From: G942493375 sp942493375
GTDB lineage: Bacteria > Armatimonadota > UBA5829
DNA: 64,000 nucleotides
Reading direction: 5' to 3'
Assembly: GCA_942493375.1 (NCBI GenBank)
Contig: OW818698.1
Span: 5,890,001-5,954,000, forward strand
Below, in pieces: positions 34,768 through 43,248 of the stretch. Numbering within the stretch: position 1 is the first letter of the stretch; every line of letters begins with the position of its first letter. The translations under genes were made by a program, and so were the position numbers. Under the pieces are notes generated by a model. It did not search any database and had not been told where the DNA came from. It saw nothing but the letters and a program-made list of their open reading frames with translations.

Positions 34768-34857
34768 ACTTAATCGTAGCTGAGTTTCCGCAGTAAAAAT
34801 CAACAACGGACGATTTAGAAACACATATCAGGATTTATTATTCAAGGAGGATTGGAT

Positions 34858-35949
34858 ATGTCACATAATTTTATTGACGAATTTTATTGGAACGATATCG
34901 AAGAGCAAAAGTGCGAGACACTGAGTGATGAAGAGAAATATCAAGGTATTGTTAGCTGGGCACGCACAGCAAGAGGGCGAAATCCGAGGGTTTTTGATGC
35001 GCTGACTGAATGGGTGTTGGATGATTCCCAATGGAATGACGATAAGCTTGGTGATAACAAACAAATATTAATGCAGGATGTGTTAGCACGGTTCAAAAAA
35101 CAAAACGCACAACTTCGGACATATTTGTCAGAACTAGAGCATTCTGGCGTGGTTAACGCTACGGTTTTCAAGGCATTGGATCGATTTGATGACGAGTTGT
35201 CGGGACTCTCTCATGACAAGCAGTTGCAGGAAGTGGTAGCTCTGGTATTTGCTGATTTTTCTGTTATGCGGGAACGCAGTATACGAGAGCAAATTGCAGG
35301 AAATAAGACAGGACCTACAGGTACGGATAGTGTAGATCTATTTGGATATATAAATTACTTAAAGGACTGTGATGCAGCGGTACAGTGGGCCCTGTTTATG
35401 CCGGATATGGTTGAGAAGCAGCAAAATGGCTTCAAAGTGGACAGCTTTGAATATAAAAAAATGTCCGCCATGCGCTTTATCGGGCGAGAAGGCGATGACT
35501 TCGTTAATATGGAAAATCGCAAAGAAGTTTTCGCCGTTCTGGACACCATGAATGAGTATAAGTCCGAGCTTGAATTTGATGCTTTATTTATGCACCATCA
35601 CGGATTAGGCGTGGATGTTGGCCAATGGCATGGTGTTTGGGGGCGGTTTATGCGGGTAGACACCCCTGTGCCGGAGGGATTTCTCTATTTCGACTTCGTG
35701 CCGAATAACGATGGGAAAGCCGGACCGCCGTACATTTCCCAGTTTGCGTACGCCGTCTTCTCCGGCGATATGGATGCGATGCATAAATGCGAGGGTTATG
35801 ACGGCGATGCAATGTACGATGTAACCAGAAATACTATGCTTGGTGAGGGTGTAAATATTCCCTACCCAGATAAATATTGGACTGCAGAAGTATTTCTTGA
35901 TGGATGCGACCATTTCAGCACCGCTTACATGTTTAGCGCTGAACTGTAA
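34858..35949 (+). CDS. orphan protein with GyrI/effector-binding-like C-terminal part
   Basis: 363 residues from ATG 34858, with AAGGAGG seven bases upstream (strong, and it decides against TTG 34852). The N-terminal half (about 1-150) is helical and acidic (EEKYQGIVSWARTARGRNP), unrecognised. The C-terminal ~150 residues contain GRFMRVDTPVPEGFLYFDFVP, FAYAVFSGDMD and VNIPYPDKYWTAEVFLDG, recalling the AraC-effector/GyrI-like fold that binds small molecules. It lies inside the island between copy 2 and the downstream 34-bp repeat. The function may be immunity or small-molecule binding; unknown. Confidence 0.6.
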   Translation: MSHNFIDEFYWNDIEEQKCETLSDEEKYQGIVSWARTARGRNPRVFDALTEWVLDDSQWNDDKLGDNKQILMQDVLARFKKQNAQLRTYLSELEHSGVVNATVFKALDRFDDELSGLSHDKQLQEVVALVFADFSVMRERSIREQIAGNKTGPTGTDSVDLFGYINYLKDCDAAVQWALFMPDMVEKQQNGFKVDSFEYKKMSAMRFIGREGDDFVNMENRKEVFAVLDTMNEYKSELEFDALFMHHHGLGVDVGQWHGVWGRFMRVDTPVPEGFLYFDFVPNNDGKAGPPYISQFAYAVFSGDMDAMHKCEGYDGDAMYDVTRNTMLGEGVNIPYPDKYWTAEVFLDGCDHFSTAYMFSAEL

Positions 35950-35969
35950 AAATAGTGCAATGCATTTGT

Positions 35970-36033
35970 GGTTTCGGGTCACCCTTATCCCGGAACCACA
36001 ACCACGGAATACACTGAATACACGGAAATGGGG
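35970..36033. repeat. hairpin plus 34-bp direct repeat, downstream border of the island
   Basis: 35970-35997 is a stem GGTTTCGGG/CCCGGAACC with one wobble. 36000-36033 is the 34-bp unit identical to 33222-33255. It follows the stop at 35949 and precedes the convergent DUF4826-like gene. Confidence 0.75.
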
Positions 36034-36038
36034 AGAGA

Positions 36039-36485
36039 TTATTCGTCATAATCCCACATCGTGTCGTCTTCTGCCCATTCATGTAGAATATTCGCACGTG
36101 CGCGTAATAAGGGTGCCAACTTTGGCCAATCCTCGGGTGAACCAAGAATCGTGGATGGATGGGGCTCCCCGCGTTCCATACACGATGAAAGCTCCTGCCA
36201 TACATCTGCAAATGCCTTTACCACTTCACGTGGATTACTGAGATCTTTTGATGAAATATAATCGGTTGGCAAATCACCGCATATAGCCCACCACCCAACA
36301 GATCCAGGACATTTGAGGCTTTCTATAGCCCAGACCGAGACATATGGTGCAACATGCCACGCAGGCCATTCACCTACTTCTCCGTATTTAGCTCCTTGAC
36401 GGCCAAGGTAGTCTATTACTTCATCTCGTCGGGCAAGACACCATACTTCTTCAACATCCGGATCGTCATAGTCAATCTCGTCCAT
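36039..36485 (-). CDS. DUF4826-like protein
   Basis: 148 residues, acidic, no export signal. It shows the family phrases WAIESLKCPGSVGWWAICGDLPTDYI, and RGEPHPSTILGSPEDWPKLAPLLRARA. DUF4826 proteins are small, of unknown function, and often sit in variable or toxin/immunity neighbourhoods. It ends five bases beyond the 34-bp repeat at 36033. Confidence in the family is moderate and rests on these phrases only. Confidence 0.6.
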   Translation of the reverse strand: MDEIDYDDPDVEEVWCLARRDEVIDYLGRQGAKYGEVGEWPAWHVAPYVSVWAIESLKCPGSVGWWAICGDLPTDYISSKDLSNPREVVKAFADVWQELSSCMERGEPHPSTILGSPEDWPKLAPLLRARANILHEWAEDDTMWDYDE

Positions 36486-36570
36486 TATCCTGTTCCTTCT
36501 TCGATTTTAAGTTCGTGTAAATCTGACGGGAGCATTGAAGAGCTACCTAGATTTGGACTTTAAACTCATA

Positions 36571-39500
36571 CTATTTTACCGGACCCAGAGTTCTGAATTG
36601 GGAGCTTCCGGGTGTAAGCTTGATGGTCTCTTCGAATTTGAAACTCGCTATGTAGGGTGAGTTTTTCACTTTGACAGTCATTGTTTTGTCGGTTGGATTG
36701 TGGACTTCCAGGAGCCAGGTTTTCCAGTCTTTGCTTAGTGCGATGTTTAATACTACGTTTGGATTGCTGGCAAGAATTGGGTGGCCGATGAATAGTGGTT
36801 TGCCCTCGTCATCGTCTCTCATGACACAGTATGCGGTTCCGTTTTCTACTGGCAGAATGCGTGATCTAGTTTTGGTGTTTTGCTGCTGGAAGAAGACTGT
36901 CCAGTGATCGTTTAGTCCATTGACTGTACATCCAAGGTTGCCTGGCAGCTTATCTAATCCTTTAATTGCCCCTAAGAAACAACCTTTGTTTCCGGATTTT
37001 AGGTCCAGACGGTACTCTTGAGAAATGACCTTTCCCTGCTTTATGTTTACTTGATAGTCGGGTTTATTATCCATACCATAGGCTGAACGGATTGTTGCAG
37101 CAAGTGAAATTGGGTCTTTTACCTGGCGGTTCATACCTGCCATAAGGACGCGGGCGCGGGTCTTTGTCCCGGCTTTGATTTTTGAAGACGTCGGTTTTAC
37201 TCCAACTGTGAAGTTTACTCCATCGCCTTCCAGGACTAAACCATCGGTCAAACTGTAGACTGCAAGGGAGCCAAAGGGATTATTGAGGAAGCCGATGTAG
37301 TCTCCTTTGTTGAAAGCGTAGGTCTTTACTGGTGTGGCAACAACCGGTTTCTTTTCGGTAACTACACCTGCATTGACCAGTATCATATCAGTGGCTCCCT
37401 GCCAGCCGGAGATGTTTCCCATTCCGATATAGTAGGGCTGTTTGGGTTTTATCGGGATATCCTTTAGTGCCTCAAAGTCCTGCTCCCAGAGATAGGCGCT
37501 GATTCCGTCGGGCTTGATCAGATAGAGAGTTGTCCGGGCTGTGGTCTTTAGATACTGGCTGTTCTTTACTGGGAAGACTGTCTGCCAGACGTGCACGACT
37601 GGTTCAGCGCCAAGTGGAAAGACACCATCTAGAACTCTGTCTCCTATAGCGGCTTCTGAAGATGCTACAACTCTGTGCGGCATTACGTGGGGACCGCCTT
37701 CTTTATCAGCGACGAGTTGGCGGACCCAGCCTATGGATTTTGGGACCTGACCATCGTAGACCAGGAACGGGTTCATAAAACACTGAGGGTGGTTTTCAGG
37801 AGATCCATCAAACACACCAGGCTGGACTCCAAGGTTCTTGTCAAAGACGAAGCAGCCGACCGGGCGGATGCGGCCGTTCCATGGGCCTTTATCGGGAATT
37901 GCAGTATCACCACCATATCCGACGAAGAAAGGGGTGCCATCCGGACGAAGCTGACGGCTGTCCAGAAGTTGGTTGTTACGGTCAGCACACTGCATTTCCC
38001 GCAGAATCCAGGAGTTGCAGTTGATTGCACGGCTGATTGCTTCTTTGCCATGGATGTCCACAGCGTGAACCCAGAGATGCTTCTGGCGCTCTTTAGCGAT
38101 AGAGGTCTTGTATGTGAATGTCTTTTTACTTTTTGGCAGGAAACGACGGACTGTGGTGTCGCCGTCGATTAACAGGACTTCCTTAAGACCTGCTTCTGAT
38201 GTCACCTTGAGTGAAAGGTCCCATTCCTGAAGTTTGCTGTTATATAGATCGCCTTCTGCATCAATATCAGCTCGGGGCATTACGAGCTCGATAAGCGGTC
38301 CCTGGGTGATTGATGTCTGTCCAAACGGCGGGACTACCGGATATAAGTGCGAGATAGCACGTCCATCGTATGACGACAGGCTGGTGACCAGTTGATCCAG
38401 TCCTTCAGATCCTATCACTGTAGTGTAATAAATGCCTTTCTTCAGCAGGTCAATTTCATCTGAACTTCCCATGAGTGTGAGTGCAAAGGGATAGAGAGAC
38501 TGTCCGTTGCGGTTGTTGATCATGTAGCCATTAAGTTCCCGGTCAATGGTCTTGCCGTTTTCTTGAGTGACTACTGCCATGCTGTCTACATCACGGGCAT
38601 CATAACTGGGGTAGGGGTTCTTTGAGAAATCATACCAGCCAGACGTGTTATTGAAAGCCAGCAGTGAGTAGACATAGGATATATCTACATAGTCAGCCTG
38701 TGCATTGCTGATTGCTGAATAGACACGGAAGCGCTTGCCTGTAGGATCCAGCAGGTCTTTGGAGGGCAGCTTCACGGAATCACTGAAAATGTATTCGTGG
38801 TTCCCATCGGTGTTTTCAAATGTGAAACCGGGAATTGCTGCAAAATCAGCGGTAGAGAGTTTACGACAGTCCTCTTTCAGACGCTCAAATCCGTCCGGTT
38901 TGAGTCCTGCGAAATCCTCCAGGAAGACGATGTAGTCTAGTCCTGCTTTTTTAGCTTTGTTTACGTATTCTTCAGGAGTGTTCAGGCCTGTTGAGTAGGT
39001 TGTGCGGGGTCCAATAACACCCTTGTGGAGTTTCCATGCGACAGAGCGTTTGATGATTTTATCGGATGGTTTTACCCATGATTTCCAGTCGGCTGATTCC
39101 AATTTGTCGGAGGATGAGGATATCCACTGGATCACATTTGAATAAAATTTCAGCAGGTCGCTGGGGCATCCTTCCCAGCCTTTGGTCATTATTGTTGCAT
39201 AGTTCTCTTTGGACTCTTCATTGGATGTTGTTGGGCGTGCGAATATATTGCCAGCCAGGAGTCCGACATATGCTGCACGGCCGGAGCCATACTCCCGGAT
39301 TCCTGCAAGGGGGACGTCCTTGTCGAAACCTGCCGGGCGCATCTCTTTGTCCATGACATCAAGACCGACCTTGCCAGGCACACTGCTGGATTTTGGTCCT
39401 GCTGAAAGGACTACCTGCCAGGGGGCTTCGGGCATGAATGGCAGCACGCCGTATTGCATCATCCAGCCGATATATGAGCTGTAACAGACGCCCCGGACAC

Positions 39501-40506
39501 CATCATTGACTGGCTGCTTTACCTGGTTTGTAAATGTGTATATATCAGGGCCCCATTTGCCTATCTGTTTGGTTACCGCCGGATCAGAAACTACAGTTTC
39601 CAGGAGCAATCGACTGCCGAAAGCGCGCATCAGTGCATCCGGGATAGCAAGTTCATTGACCGGCATCTGGCTTGTGTTTTGCGTGAGAAGCACACCTCCA
39701 CCGGCATCTACATATTGCTGCAGGAGTTTGATTGTGGCGCGGTCTATTTCGGTGAGTTCCGGACGCTGCGGAACGCCGATGAATATTACTGCACGTGACT
39801 GTCTCAAAAAATTAGCTGACAAATTATCCCAGGTTACATAGTCTCGTTTGCTCCAGCCACGTTTATCAAATTCCTCGGACATAATGGCAGGCAAGCGGTC
39901 CTGGGAGGGAATGCCCTGGCGAGAGTCTACGAATAGAATGCGATCGGGTTTTCCTGAAAATGGTGTTTCGCGGCGGATGAGGCTGACATCATCGAAGAAA
40001 TACTCACCCATCTGATCTGCTCTTAACTCCACATGAATTTGTTTGATGTCAGAGAATGTTGAGGTGAGTTTGAATGCGATGTTTCGCCAGCTTAGGGATT
40101 TTTCGACTGTGAATATTTCAGTCCATTTTATGACTCCCTGACCGTTTTCTATGGCTACGAAAGATACAATAACGCTGAATGCACTGGAAGGTGCGGAGTA
40201 CCAGAGGGAGATTTCATCCGGGATTTGCTCATCTTTATCTATCGAGACATGTTGAGCCCAGCAGGAGTACACCTTTGGCTTTTCGGTGATCACGATACTG
40301 GCTGCTTTTAGGCCTGAGTGGTAGTTTTGGGCTTCGATCTCACCCCGGATGAAATCCTGTCCATGGTTAACAAAGTTCCAGCCTTGAGAAGGACTGGAGG
40401 CAGATGGTTCTTCGAAACCAGGATTCTTGAGCAGATTCCCGTCCTGGCAGAACGCAGTGGAAAAGACACCTGCGAGGAGAACTATGGCCAGTAATGTGAG
40501 TCTCAT
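36571..40506 (-). CDS. giant secreted multidomain protein (CBM-like, GATase1-like, PHP-like)
   Basis: 1311 residues with a signal peptide (1-20) and GGAGG before the ATG. An N-terminal carbohydrate-binding-like domain (NLLKNPGFEEP, jelly-roll to ~180) leads to a glutamine-amidotransferase-like fold (about 190-460: RILFVDSRQGIPSQ, VDAGGGVLLTQN, YGSGRAAYVGLLAGN). A PHP/metal-dependent-hydrolase-like part follows (about 495-700: TPEEYVNKAKKAGLDYIVFLED), then long beta-rich regions. Such proteins occur next to glycosidases in environmental bacteria. The reaction is unknown. It follows the DUF4838 gene on the same strand after a palindromic spacer. Confidence 0.65.
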   Translation of the reverse strand: MRLTLLAIVLLAGVFSTAFCQDGNLLKNPGFEEPSASSPSQGWNFVNHGQDFIRGEIEAQNYHSGLKAASIVITEKPKVYSCWAQHVSIDKDEQIPDEISLWYSAPSSAFSVIVSFVAIENGQGVIKWTEIFTVEKSLSWRNIAFKLTSTFSDIKQIHVELRADQMGEYFFDDVSLIRRETPFSGKPDRILFVDSRQGIPSQDRLPAIMSEEFDKRGWSKRDYVTWDNLSANFLRQSRAVIFIGVPQRPELTEIDRATIKLLQQYVDAGGGVLLTQNTSQMPVNELAIPDALMRAFGSRLLLETVVSDPAVTKQIGKWGPDIYTFTNQVKQPVNDGVRGVCYSSYIGWMMQYGVLPFMPEAPWQVVLSAGPKSSSVPGKVGLDVMDKEMRPAGFDKDVPLAGIREYGSGRAAYVGLLAGNIFARPTTSNEESKENYATIMTKGWEGCPSDLLKFYSNVIQWISSSSDKLESADWKSWVKPSDKIIKRSVAWKLHKGVIGPRTTYSTGLNTPEEYVNKAKKAGLDYIVFLEDFAGLKPDGFERLKEDCRKLSTADFAAIPGFTFENTDGNHEYIFSDSVKLPSKDLLDPTGKRFRVYSAISNAQADYVDISYVYSLLAFNNTSGWYDFSKNPYPSYDARDVDSMAVVTQENGKTIDRELNGYMINNRNGQSLYPFALTLMGSSDEIDLLKKGIYYTTVIGSEGLDQLVTSLSSYDGRAISHLYPVVPPFGQTSITQGPLIELVMPRADIDAEGDLYNSKLQEWDLSLKVTSEAGLKEVLLIDGDTTVRRFLPKSKKTFTYKTSIAKERQKHLWVHAVDIHGKEAISRAINCNSWILREMQCADRNNQLLDSRQLRPDGTPFFVGYGGDTAIPDKGPWNGRIRPVGCFVFDKNLGVQPGVFDGSPENHPQCFMNPFLVYDGQVPKSIGWVRQLVADKEGGPHVMPHRVVASSEAAIGDRVLDGVFPLGAEPVVHVWQTVFPVKNSQYLKTTARTTLYLIKPDGISAYLWEQDFEALKDIPIKPKQPYYIGMGNISGWQGATDMILVNAGVVTEKKPVVATPVKTYAFNKGDYIGFLNNPFGSLAVYSLTDGLVLEGDGVNFTVGVKPTSSKIKAGTKTRARVLMAGMNRQVKDPISLAATIRSAYGMDNKPDYQVNIKQGKVISQEYRLDLKSGNKGCFLGAIKGLDKLPGNLGCTVNGLNDHWTVFFQQQNTKTRSRILPVENGTAYCVMRDDDEGKPLFIGHPILASNPNVVLNIALSKDWKTWLLEVHNPTDKTMTVKVKNSPYIASFKFEETIKLTPGSSQFRTLGPVK

Positions 40507-40533
40507 TTTAGGTGCCTCCGGTGCTTGGTTAAT

Positions 40534-40602
40534 AACAAGGATGGACAGGATATACAGGATAAAAAATAGTATTCTATCCTGTGTATCCTGGTTATCCTTG
40601 TT
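40534..40602. repeat. inverted repeat, family E (AACAAGGAT…ACAGGATA type)
   Basis: Left arm 40534-40561 and right arm 40575-40602 are imperfect inverse complements around a 13-base loop. Just after it, 40609-40637 is a half copy of family A (AGCAGATCCTTC…CAGGATGAC). Both occupy the spacer between two minus-strand genes. Confidence 0.7.
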
Positions 40603-40663
40603 AGTAACAGCAGATCCTTCACTGCGTTCAGGATGACACTGCGTACAGTGAAGGATGACATGT

Positions 40664-43015
40664 CTATTTTCCTGATTTAGCTTTGATGATGGTTTCGAAG
40701 GTTATTGGGTCTATGTTTTCTCCCCAGGCCAGGTATGCTGGTTTCCATATTCCGGCTTGTCCCACGGTGTCGTGTACGCGGACGGCGATTTCGTTTTTGC
40801 CTGCATGGAGCAGGGGTTTGGGGTTGAAGACGAATGTCTGGGTCCACAGGGTTTCCACGGGCAAGCCGGTGGAAGCTACTGTGTGGTCGAATGCTCTCTG
40901 GCCGTTTATGAATACTTCGGCTTCTTCATCTACTGCCAGGAAGACCATCTTGAGATCATTGTTTATCACGTTTTCCGGGACATCGAGGGTCTGCCTGTAC
41001 CAACCCCAACCGTGGTGGCCTTTGAACCCCTGTGCTTCCCATCCATTGCCTTTATCTGATCTGACTTTGGCCCATTTGGAATCATCGAAGTCAGCAGCGA
41101 ACCATTTGGAATCCATACCGATATTCTGTGCATCGGGAGCAAATTTCCATTCGTTGTTGAATTCCAATACGCTTATCTTATTTGGGTCTGTTTGCGCTAT
41201 TTTACGCCAGTAGGCGAACTGTCTGTCTATGTCCGGTCCCTGGAATGCATTTTCGATGTATTTGGCTCCAGCAGCTCTGGCGGTTGCTTCGAAGTCATCG
41301 AGCAGCGCCAGGTAGCCGGGTTGATCATTACCTACTCCATATGTGGCTTTCATATACATCAATGGCATTTCCGCAACTTTAATGCGTCTGACTAATTCAG
41401 TGTCTCCTGCGGCTGCGGCTTCAGCCTGCTTCATCAGTGCCCACCCTTTAGCAACAAATGCTTTGTCTACAGGATTGGGAGGTGTCTTTTCTTTGCGATG
41501 TTTGCGGTAGAATTTCCAGGCGTCCCACAGCATATCGTCATATTTCTGCATGTATTCGCCAGCAGCGCCATAGTATCCATAGTTGAAGTCTCTGATCAAC
41601 TTACGTGTATCCAGAGAAGGATCCCAGAGCTGTTTAGCCCAAACCCAGCTCCGCATGTAGCTGTGATCTGCTGCATAGTTGACGTCGTGGGCACATTGGA
41701 ACATGACTCCCGTTGCGCCGTTCTTTATGTAGTATTTCAGATTCTCTGATACTACCGGAATATTTATGTTGGGAGTCATATATGCAAAGCTGGATGGGTA
41801 ATCCCAGATTATCATATTGGCTTTCATCTTGCCCCATCTTTCCATTGATGTGGCAAATTTCGGCACTTCCCAGGCATACTCATTCGGATGAGACCATGCG
41901 TAGGCGTCTGTGCAGAGCCAGAAGCTGACATTTTTCCTTGGATAAATAGTCTTTGGCGGGACTATGGTTCCAAGGTAAGCAAGGGTGTTAATCTTGGCAT
42001 TAGGATAATCGTCCTTAATGGAGTCAGCTACTTTGTTGATGAACTGCAGGAGTGAACCCATATAGGTGCCTTCAGCAGTATCTATCTTTTTGCAGTTAAC
42101 ACACTCGCAGTAGTCCATCCGGTCATTAGGAGATACCTCTACGAATTCCAGAGTAGGATCTGCTTTCAAAGCATCACGTACAGTGTCAATGACTATTTTT
42201 AGCACATCAGGATTTGTCATGCACAACTGGAATGGTTGTCTTTTGCCCTCGATCTCAGAGAAATATTCGGGATGCTGAGCGAAGTAAACTGATGGAGGGA
42301 CAAGGCGATCAAACGTGTGCACAAATCCCCAGATTTTCGGGTATCCTCCCCATTCCTGATTAACAGGTGATCCTGCACAATAGGTTTTGTTACGTAGTGA
42401 CCATTCTGCACTCCAGGCATCTGCATAGTAAGGGCTTCTGCGGTCTACAAGAACTGGTTTATATGTTCGGGCAACGGGTTTAAACTTGAGGGTGGGGCGC
42501 TTGGGAATTGTCTTGGTCCCTTGAACATACCACCTGCATCCAAGATCTTCTTCCAGGAGGCAATAAACACCGTTTATAACGCCTCTTTTCTTGCCACCAA
42601 CAATGAAAATACTATTGCCTTTTACAGCGATTGAGTATCCATCTCTTTCAAGATCAATAGTTGGTTTGACAACTCTAGACACGGCGTAAAGGAATGTCTT
42701 GCCGATGCTGATTTCTTTGCCGGTGGCAGTAAAGCCGGTGCCTTCTTTGACGATGGTGAAAGTAGCACCAGTCATCTCTTTAAGCCACATGGCAAGGTCT
42801 TCGGCAGCCTTGGTATCCATTGTGGTCGGAGAGGACGGGATGACTATCCTGTACTCTGTGCTGCTATTTTTTGCCAGAGTGATTGTTGAGGATGTCGGTC
42901 CTTTTGGTGTGAGACCACTGTGCCATTTTGTGTTGAAGTCCACACCAAGTACCTGCCCGGCGAAAGCGTACAGTAGCGTGACCGTTATGGCAATGAGAAA
43001 CATACGTCTAATCAT
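40664..43015 (-). CDS. secreted DUF4838 protein (alpha-glucuronidase-like), copy 1
   Basis: 783 residues from ATG 43015, preceded by GGAGG; a TTG upstream in frame is not needed. Signal peptide at 1-24. An N-terminal alpha-glucuronidase-like beta domain (about 25-155, ERDGYSIAVKGNSIFIVGG) precedes the DUF4838 barrel (about 155-480: VEVSPNDRMDYCECVNC, YPNAKINTLAYLG, NMIIWDYPSSF, GATGVMFQCAH). A C-terminal sugar-binding domain follows (WYRQTLDVPE, VFLAVDEEAEVFINGQ). Probably acts on plant or algal glucuronic-type polymers, outside the cell or in the periplasm. Substrate is inference from the family. A close paralogue lies immediately upstream. Confidence 0.85.
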   Translation of the reverse strand: MIRRMFLIAITVTLLYAFAGQVLGVDFNTKWHSGLTPKGPTSSTITLAKNSSTEYRIVIPSSPTTMDTKAAEDLAMWLKEMTGATFTIVKEGTGFTATGKEISIGKTFLYAVSRVVKPTIDLERDGYSIAVKGNSIFIVGGKKRGVINGVYCLLEEDLGCRWYVQGTKTIPKRPTLKFKPVARTYKPVLVDRRSPYYADAWSAEWSLRNKTYCAGSPVNQEWGGYPKIWGFVHTFDRLVPPSVYFAQHPEYFSEIEGKRQPFQLCMTNPDVLKIVIDTVRDALKADPTLEFVEVSPNDRMDYCECVNCKKIDTAEGTYMGSLLQFINKVADSIKDDYPNAKINTLAYLGTIVPPKTIYPRKNVSFWLCTDAYAWSHPNEYAWEVPKFATSMERWGKMKANMIIWDYPSSFAYMTPNINIPVVSENLKYYIKNGATGVMFQCAHDVNYAADHSYMRSWVWAKQLWDPSLDTRKLIRDFNYGYYGAAGEYMQKYDDMLWDAWKFYRKHRKEKTPPNPVDKAFVAKGWALMKQAEAAAAGDTELVRRIKVAEMPLMYMKATYGVGNDQPGYLALLDDFEATARAAGAKYIENAFQGPDIDRQFAYWRKIAQTDPNKISVLEFNNEWKFAPDAQNIGMDSKWFAADFDDSKWAKVRSDKGNGWEAQGFKGHHGWGWYRQTLDVPENVINNDLKMVFLAVDEEAEVFINGQRAFDHTVASTGLPVETLWTQTFVFNPKPLLHAGKNEIAVRVHDTVGQAGIWKPAYLAWGENIDPITFETIIKAKSGK

Positions 43016-43114
43016 TCTTTCCTCCAAAATTCAGGATATCTTATTATTTCAAAATACGGATATAGCAATATTGTTCTTCACATCAGCCTGGAATCCTCCA
43101 TATTTCCCTTCCCC

Positions 43115-43186
43115 AATCTGCGTAAATCTGCGAAATCTGCGGATATGTTTTTTATTATCCGCAGATTTCACAGATTTACGCAGATT
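43115..43186. repeat. inverted repeat, family F (AATCTGCGTAAATCTGCGAAA type)
   Basis: Left arm 43115-43144 and right arm 43157-43186 match at 29 of 30 positions around a 12-base loop. It sits between the two DUF4838 genes, just past the terminator of the upstream one. Confidence 0.88.
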
Positions 43187-43220
43187 AAAAAGAGAAGGGA
43201 TGGAGCATATTGTCCATCCC
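43186..43220 (-). terminator. terminator of DUF4838 copy 2
   Basis: GGGATGG/CCATCCC stem (43197-43203 and 43214-43220) with a 10-base loop, followed on the minus strand by TTCTCTTTTTAA. It is 29 bases beyond the stop at 43249. It implies that the copy 1 gene has its own promoter. Confidence 0.75.
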
Positions 43221-43248
43221 TGATGATTGTTTTTATATTTTTAGTTGA

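Noticed and set aside
40507..40663. Simple rho-independent terminator only
   Set aside because: Arms are long and imperfect, with no T run on the minus strand; it is listed as a repeat instead.
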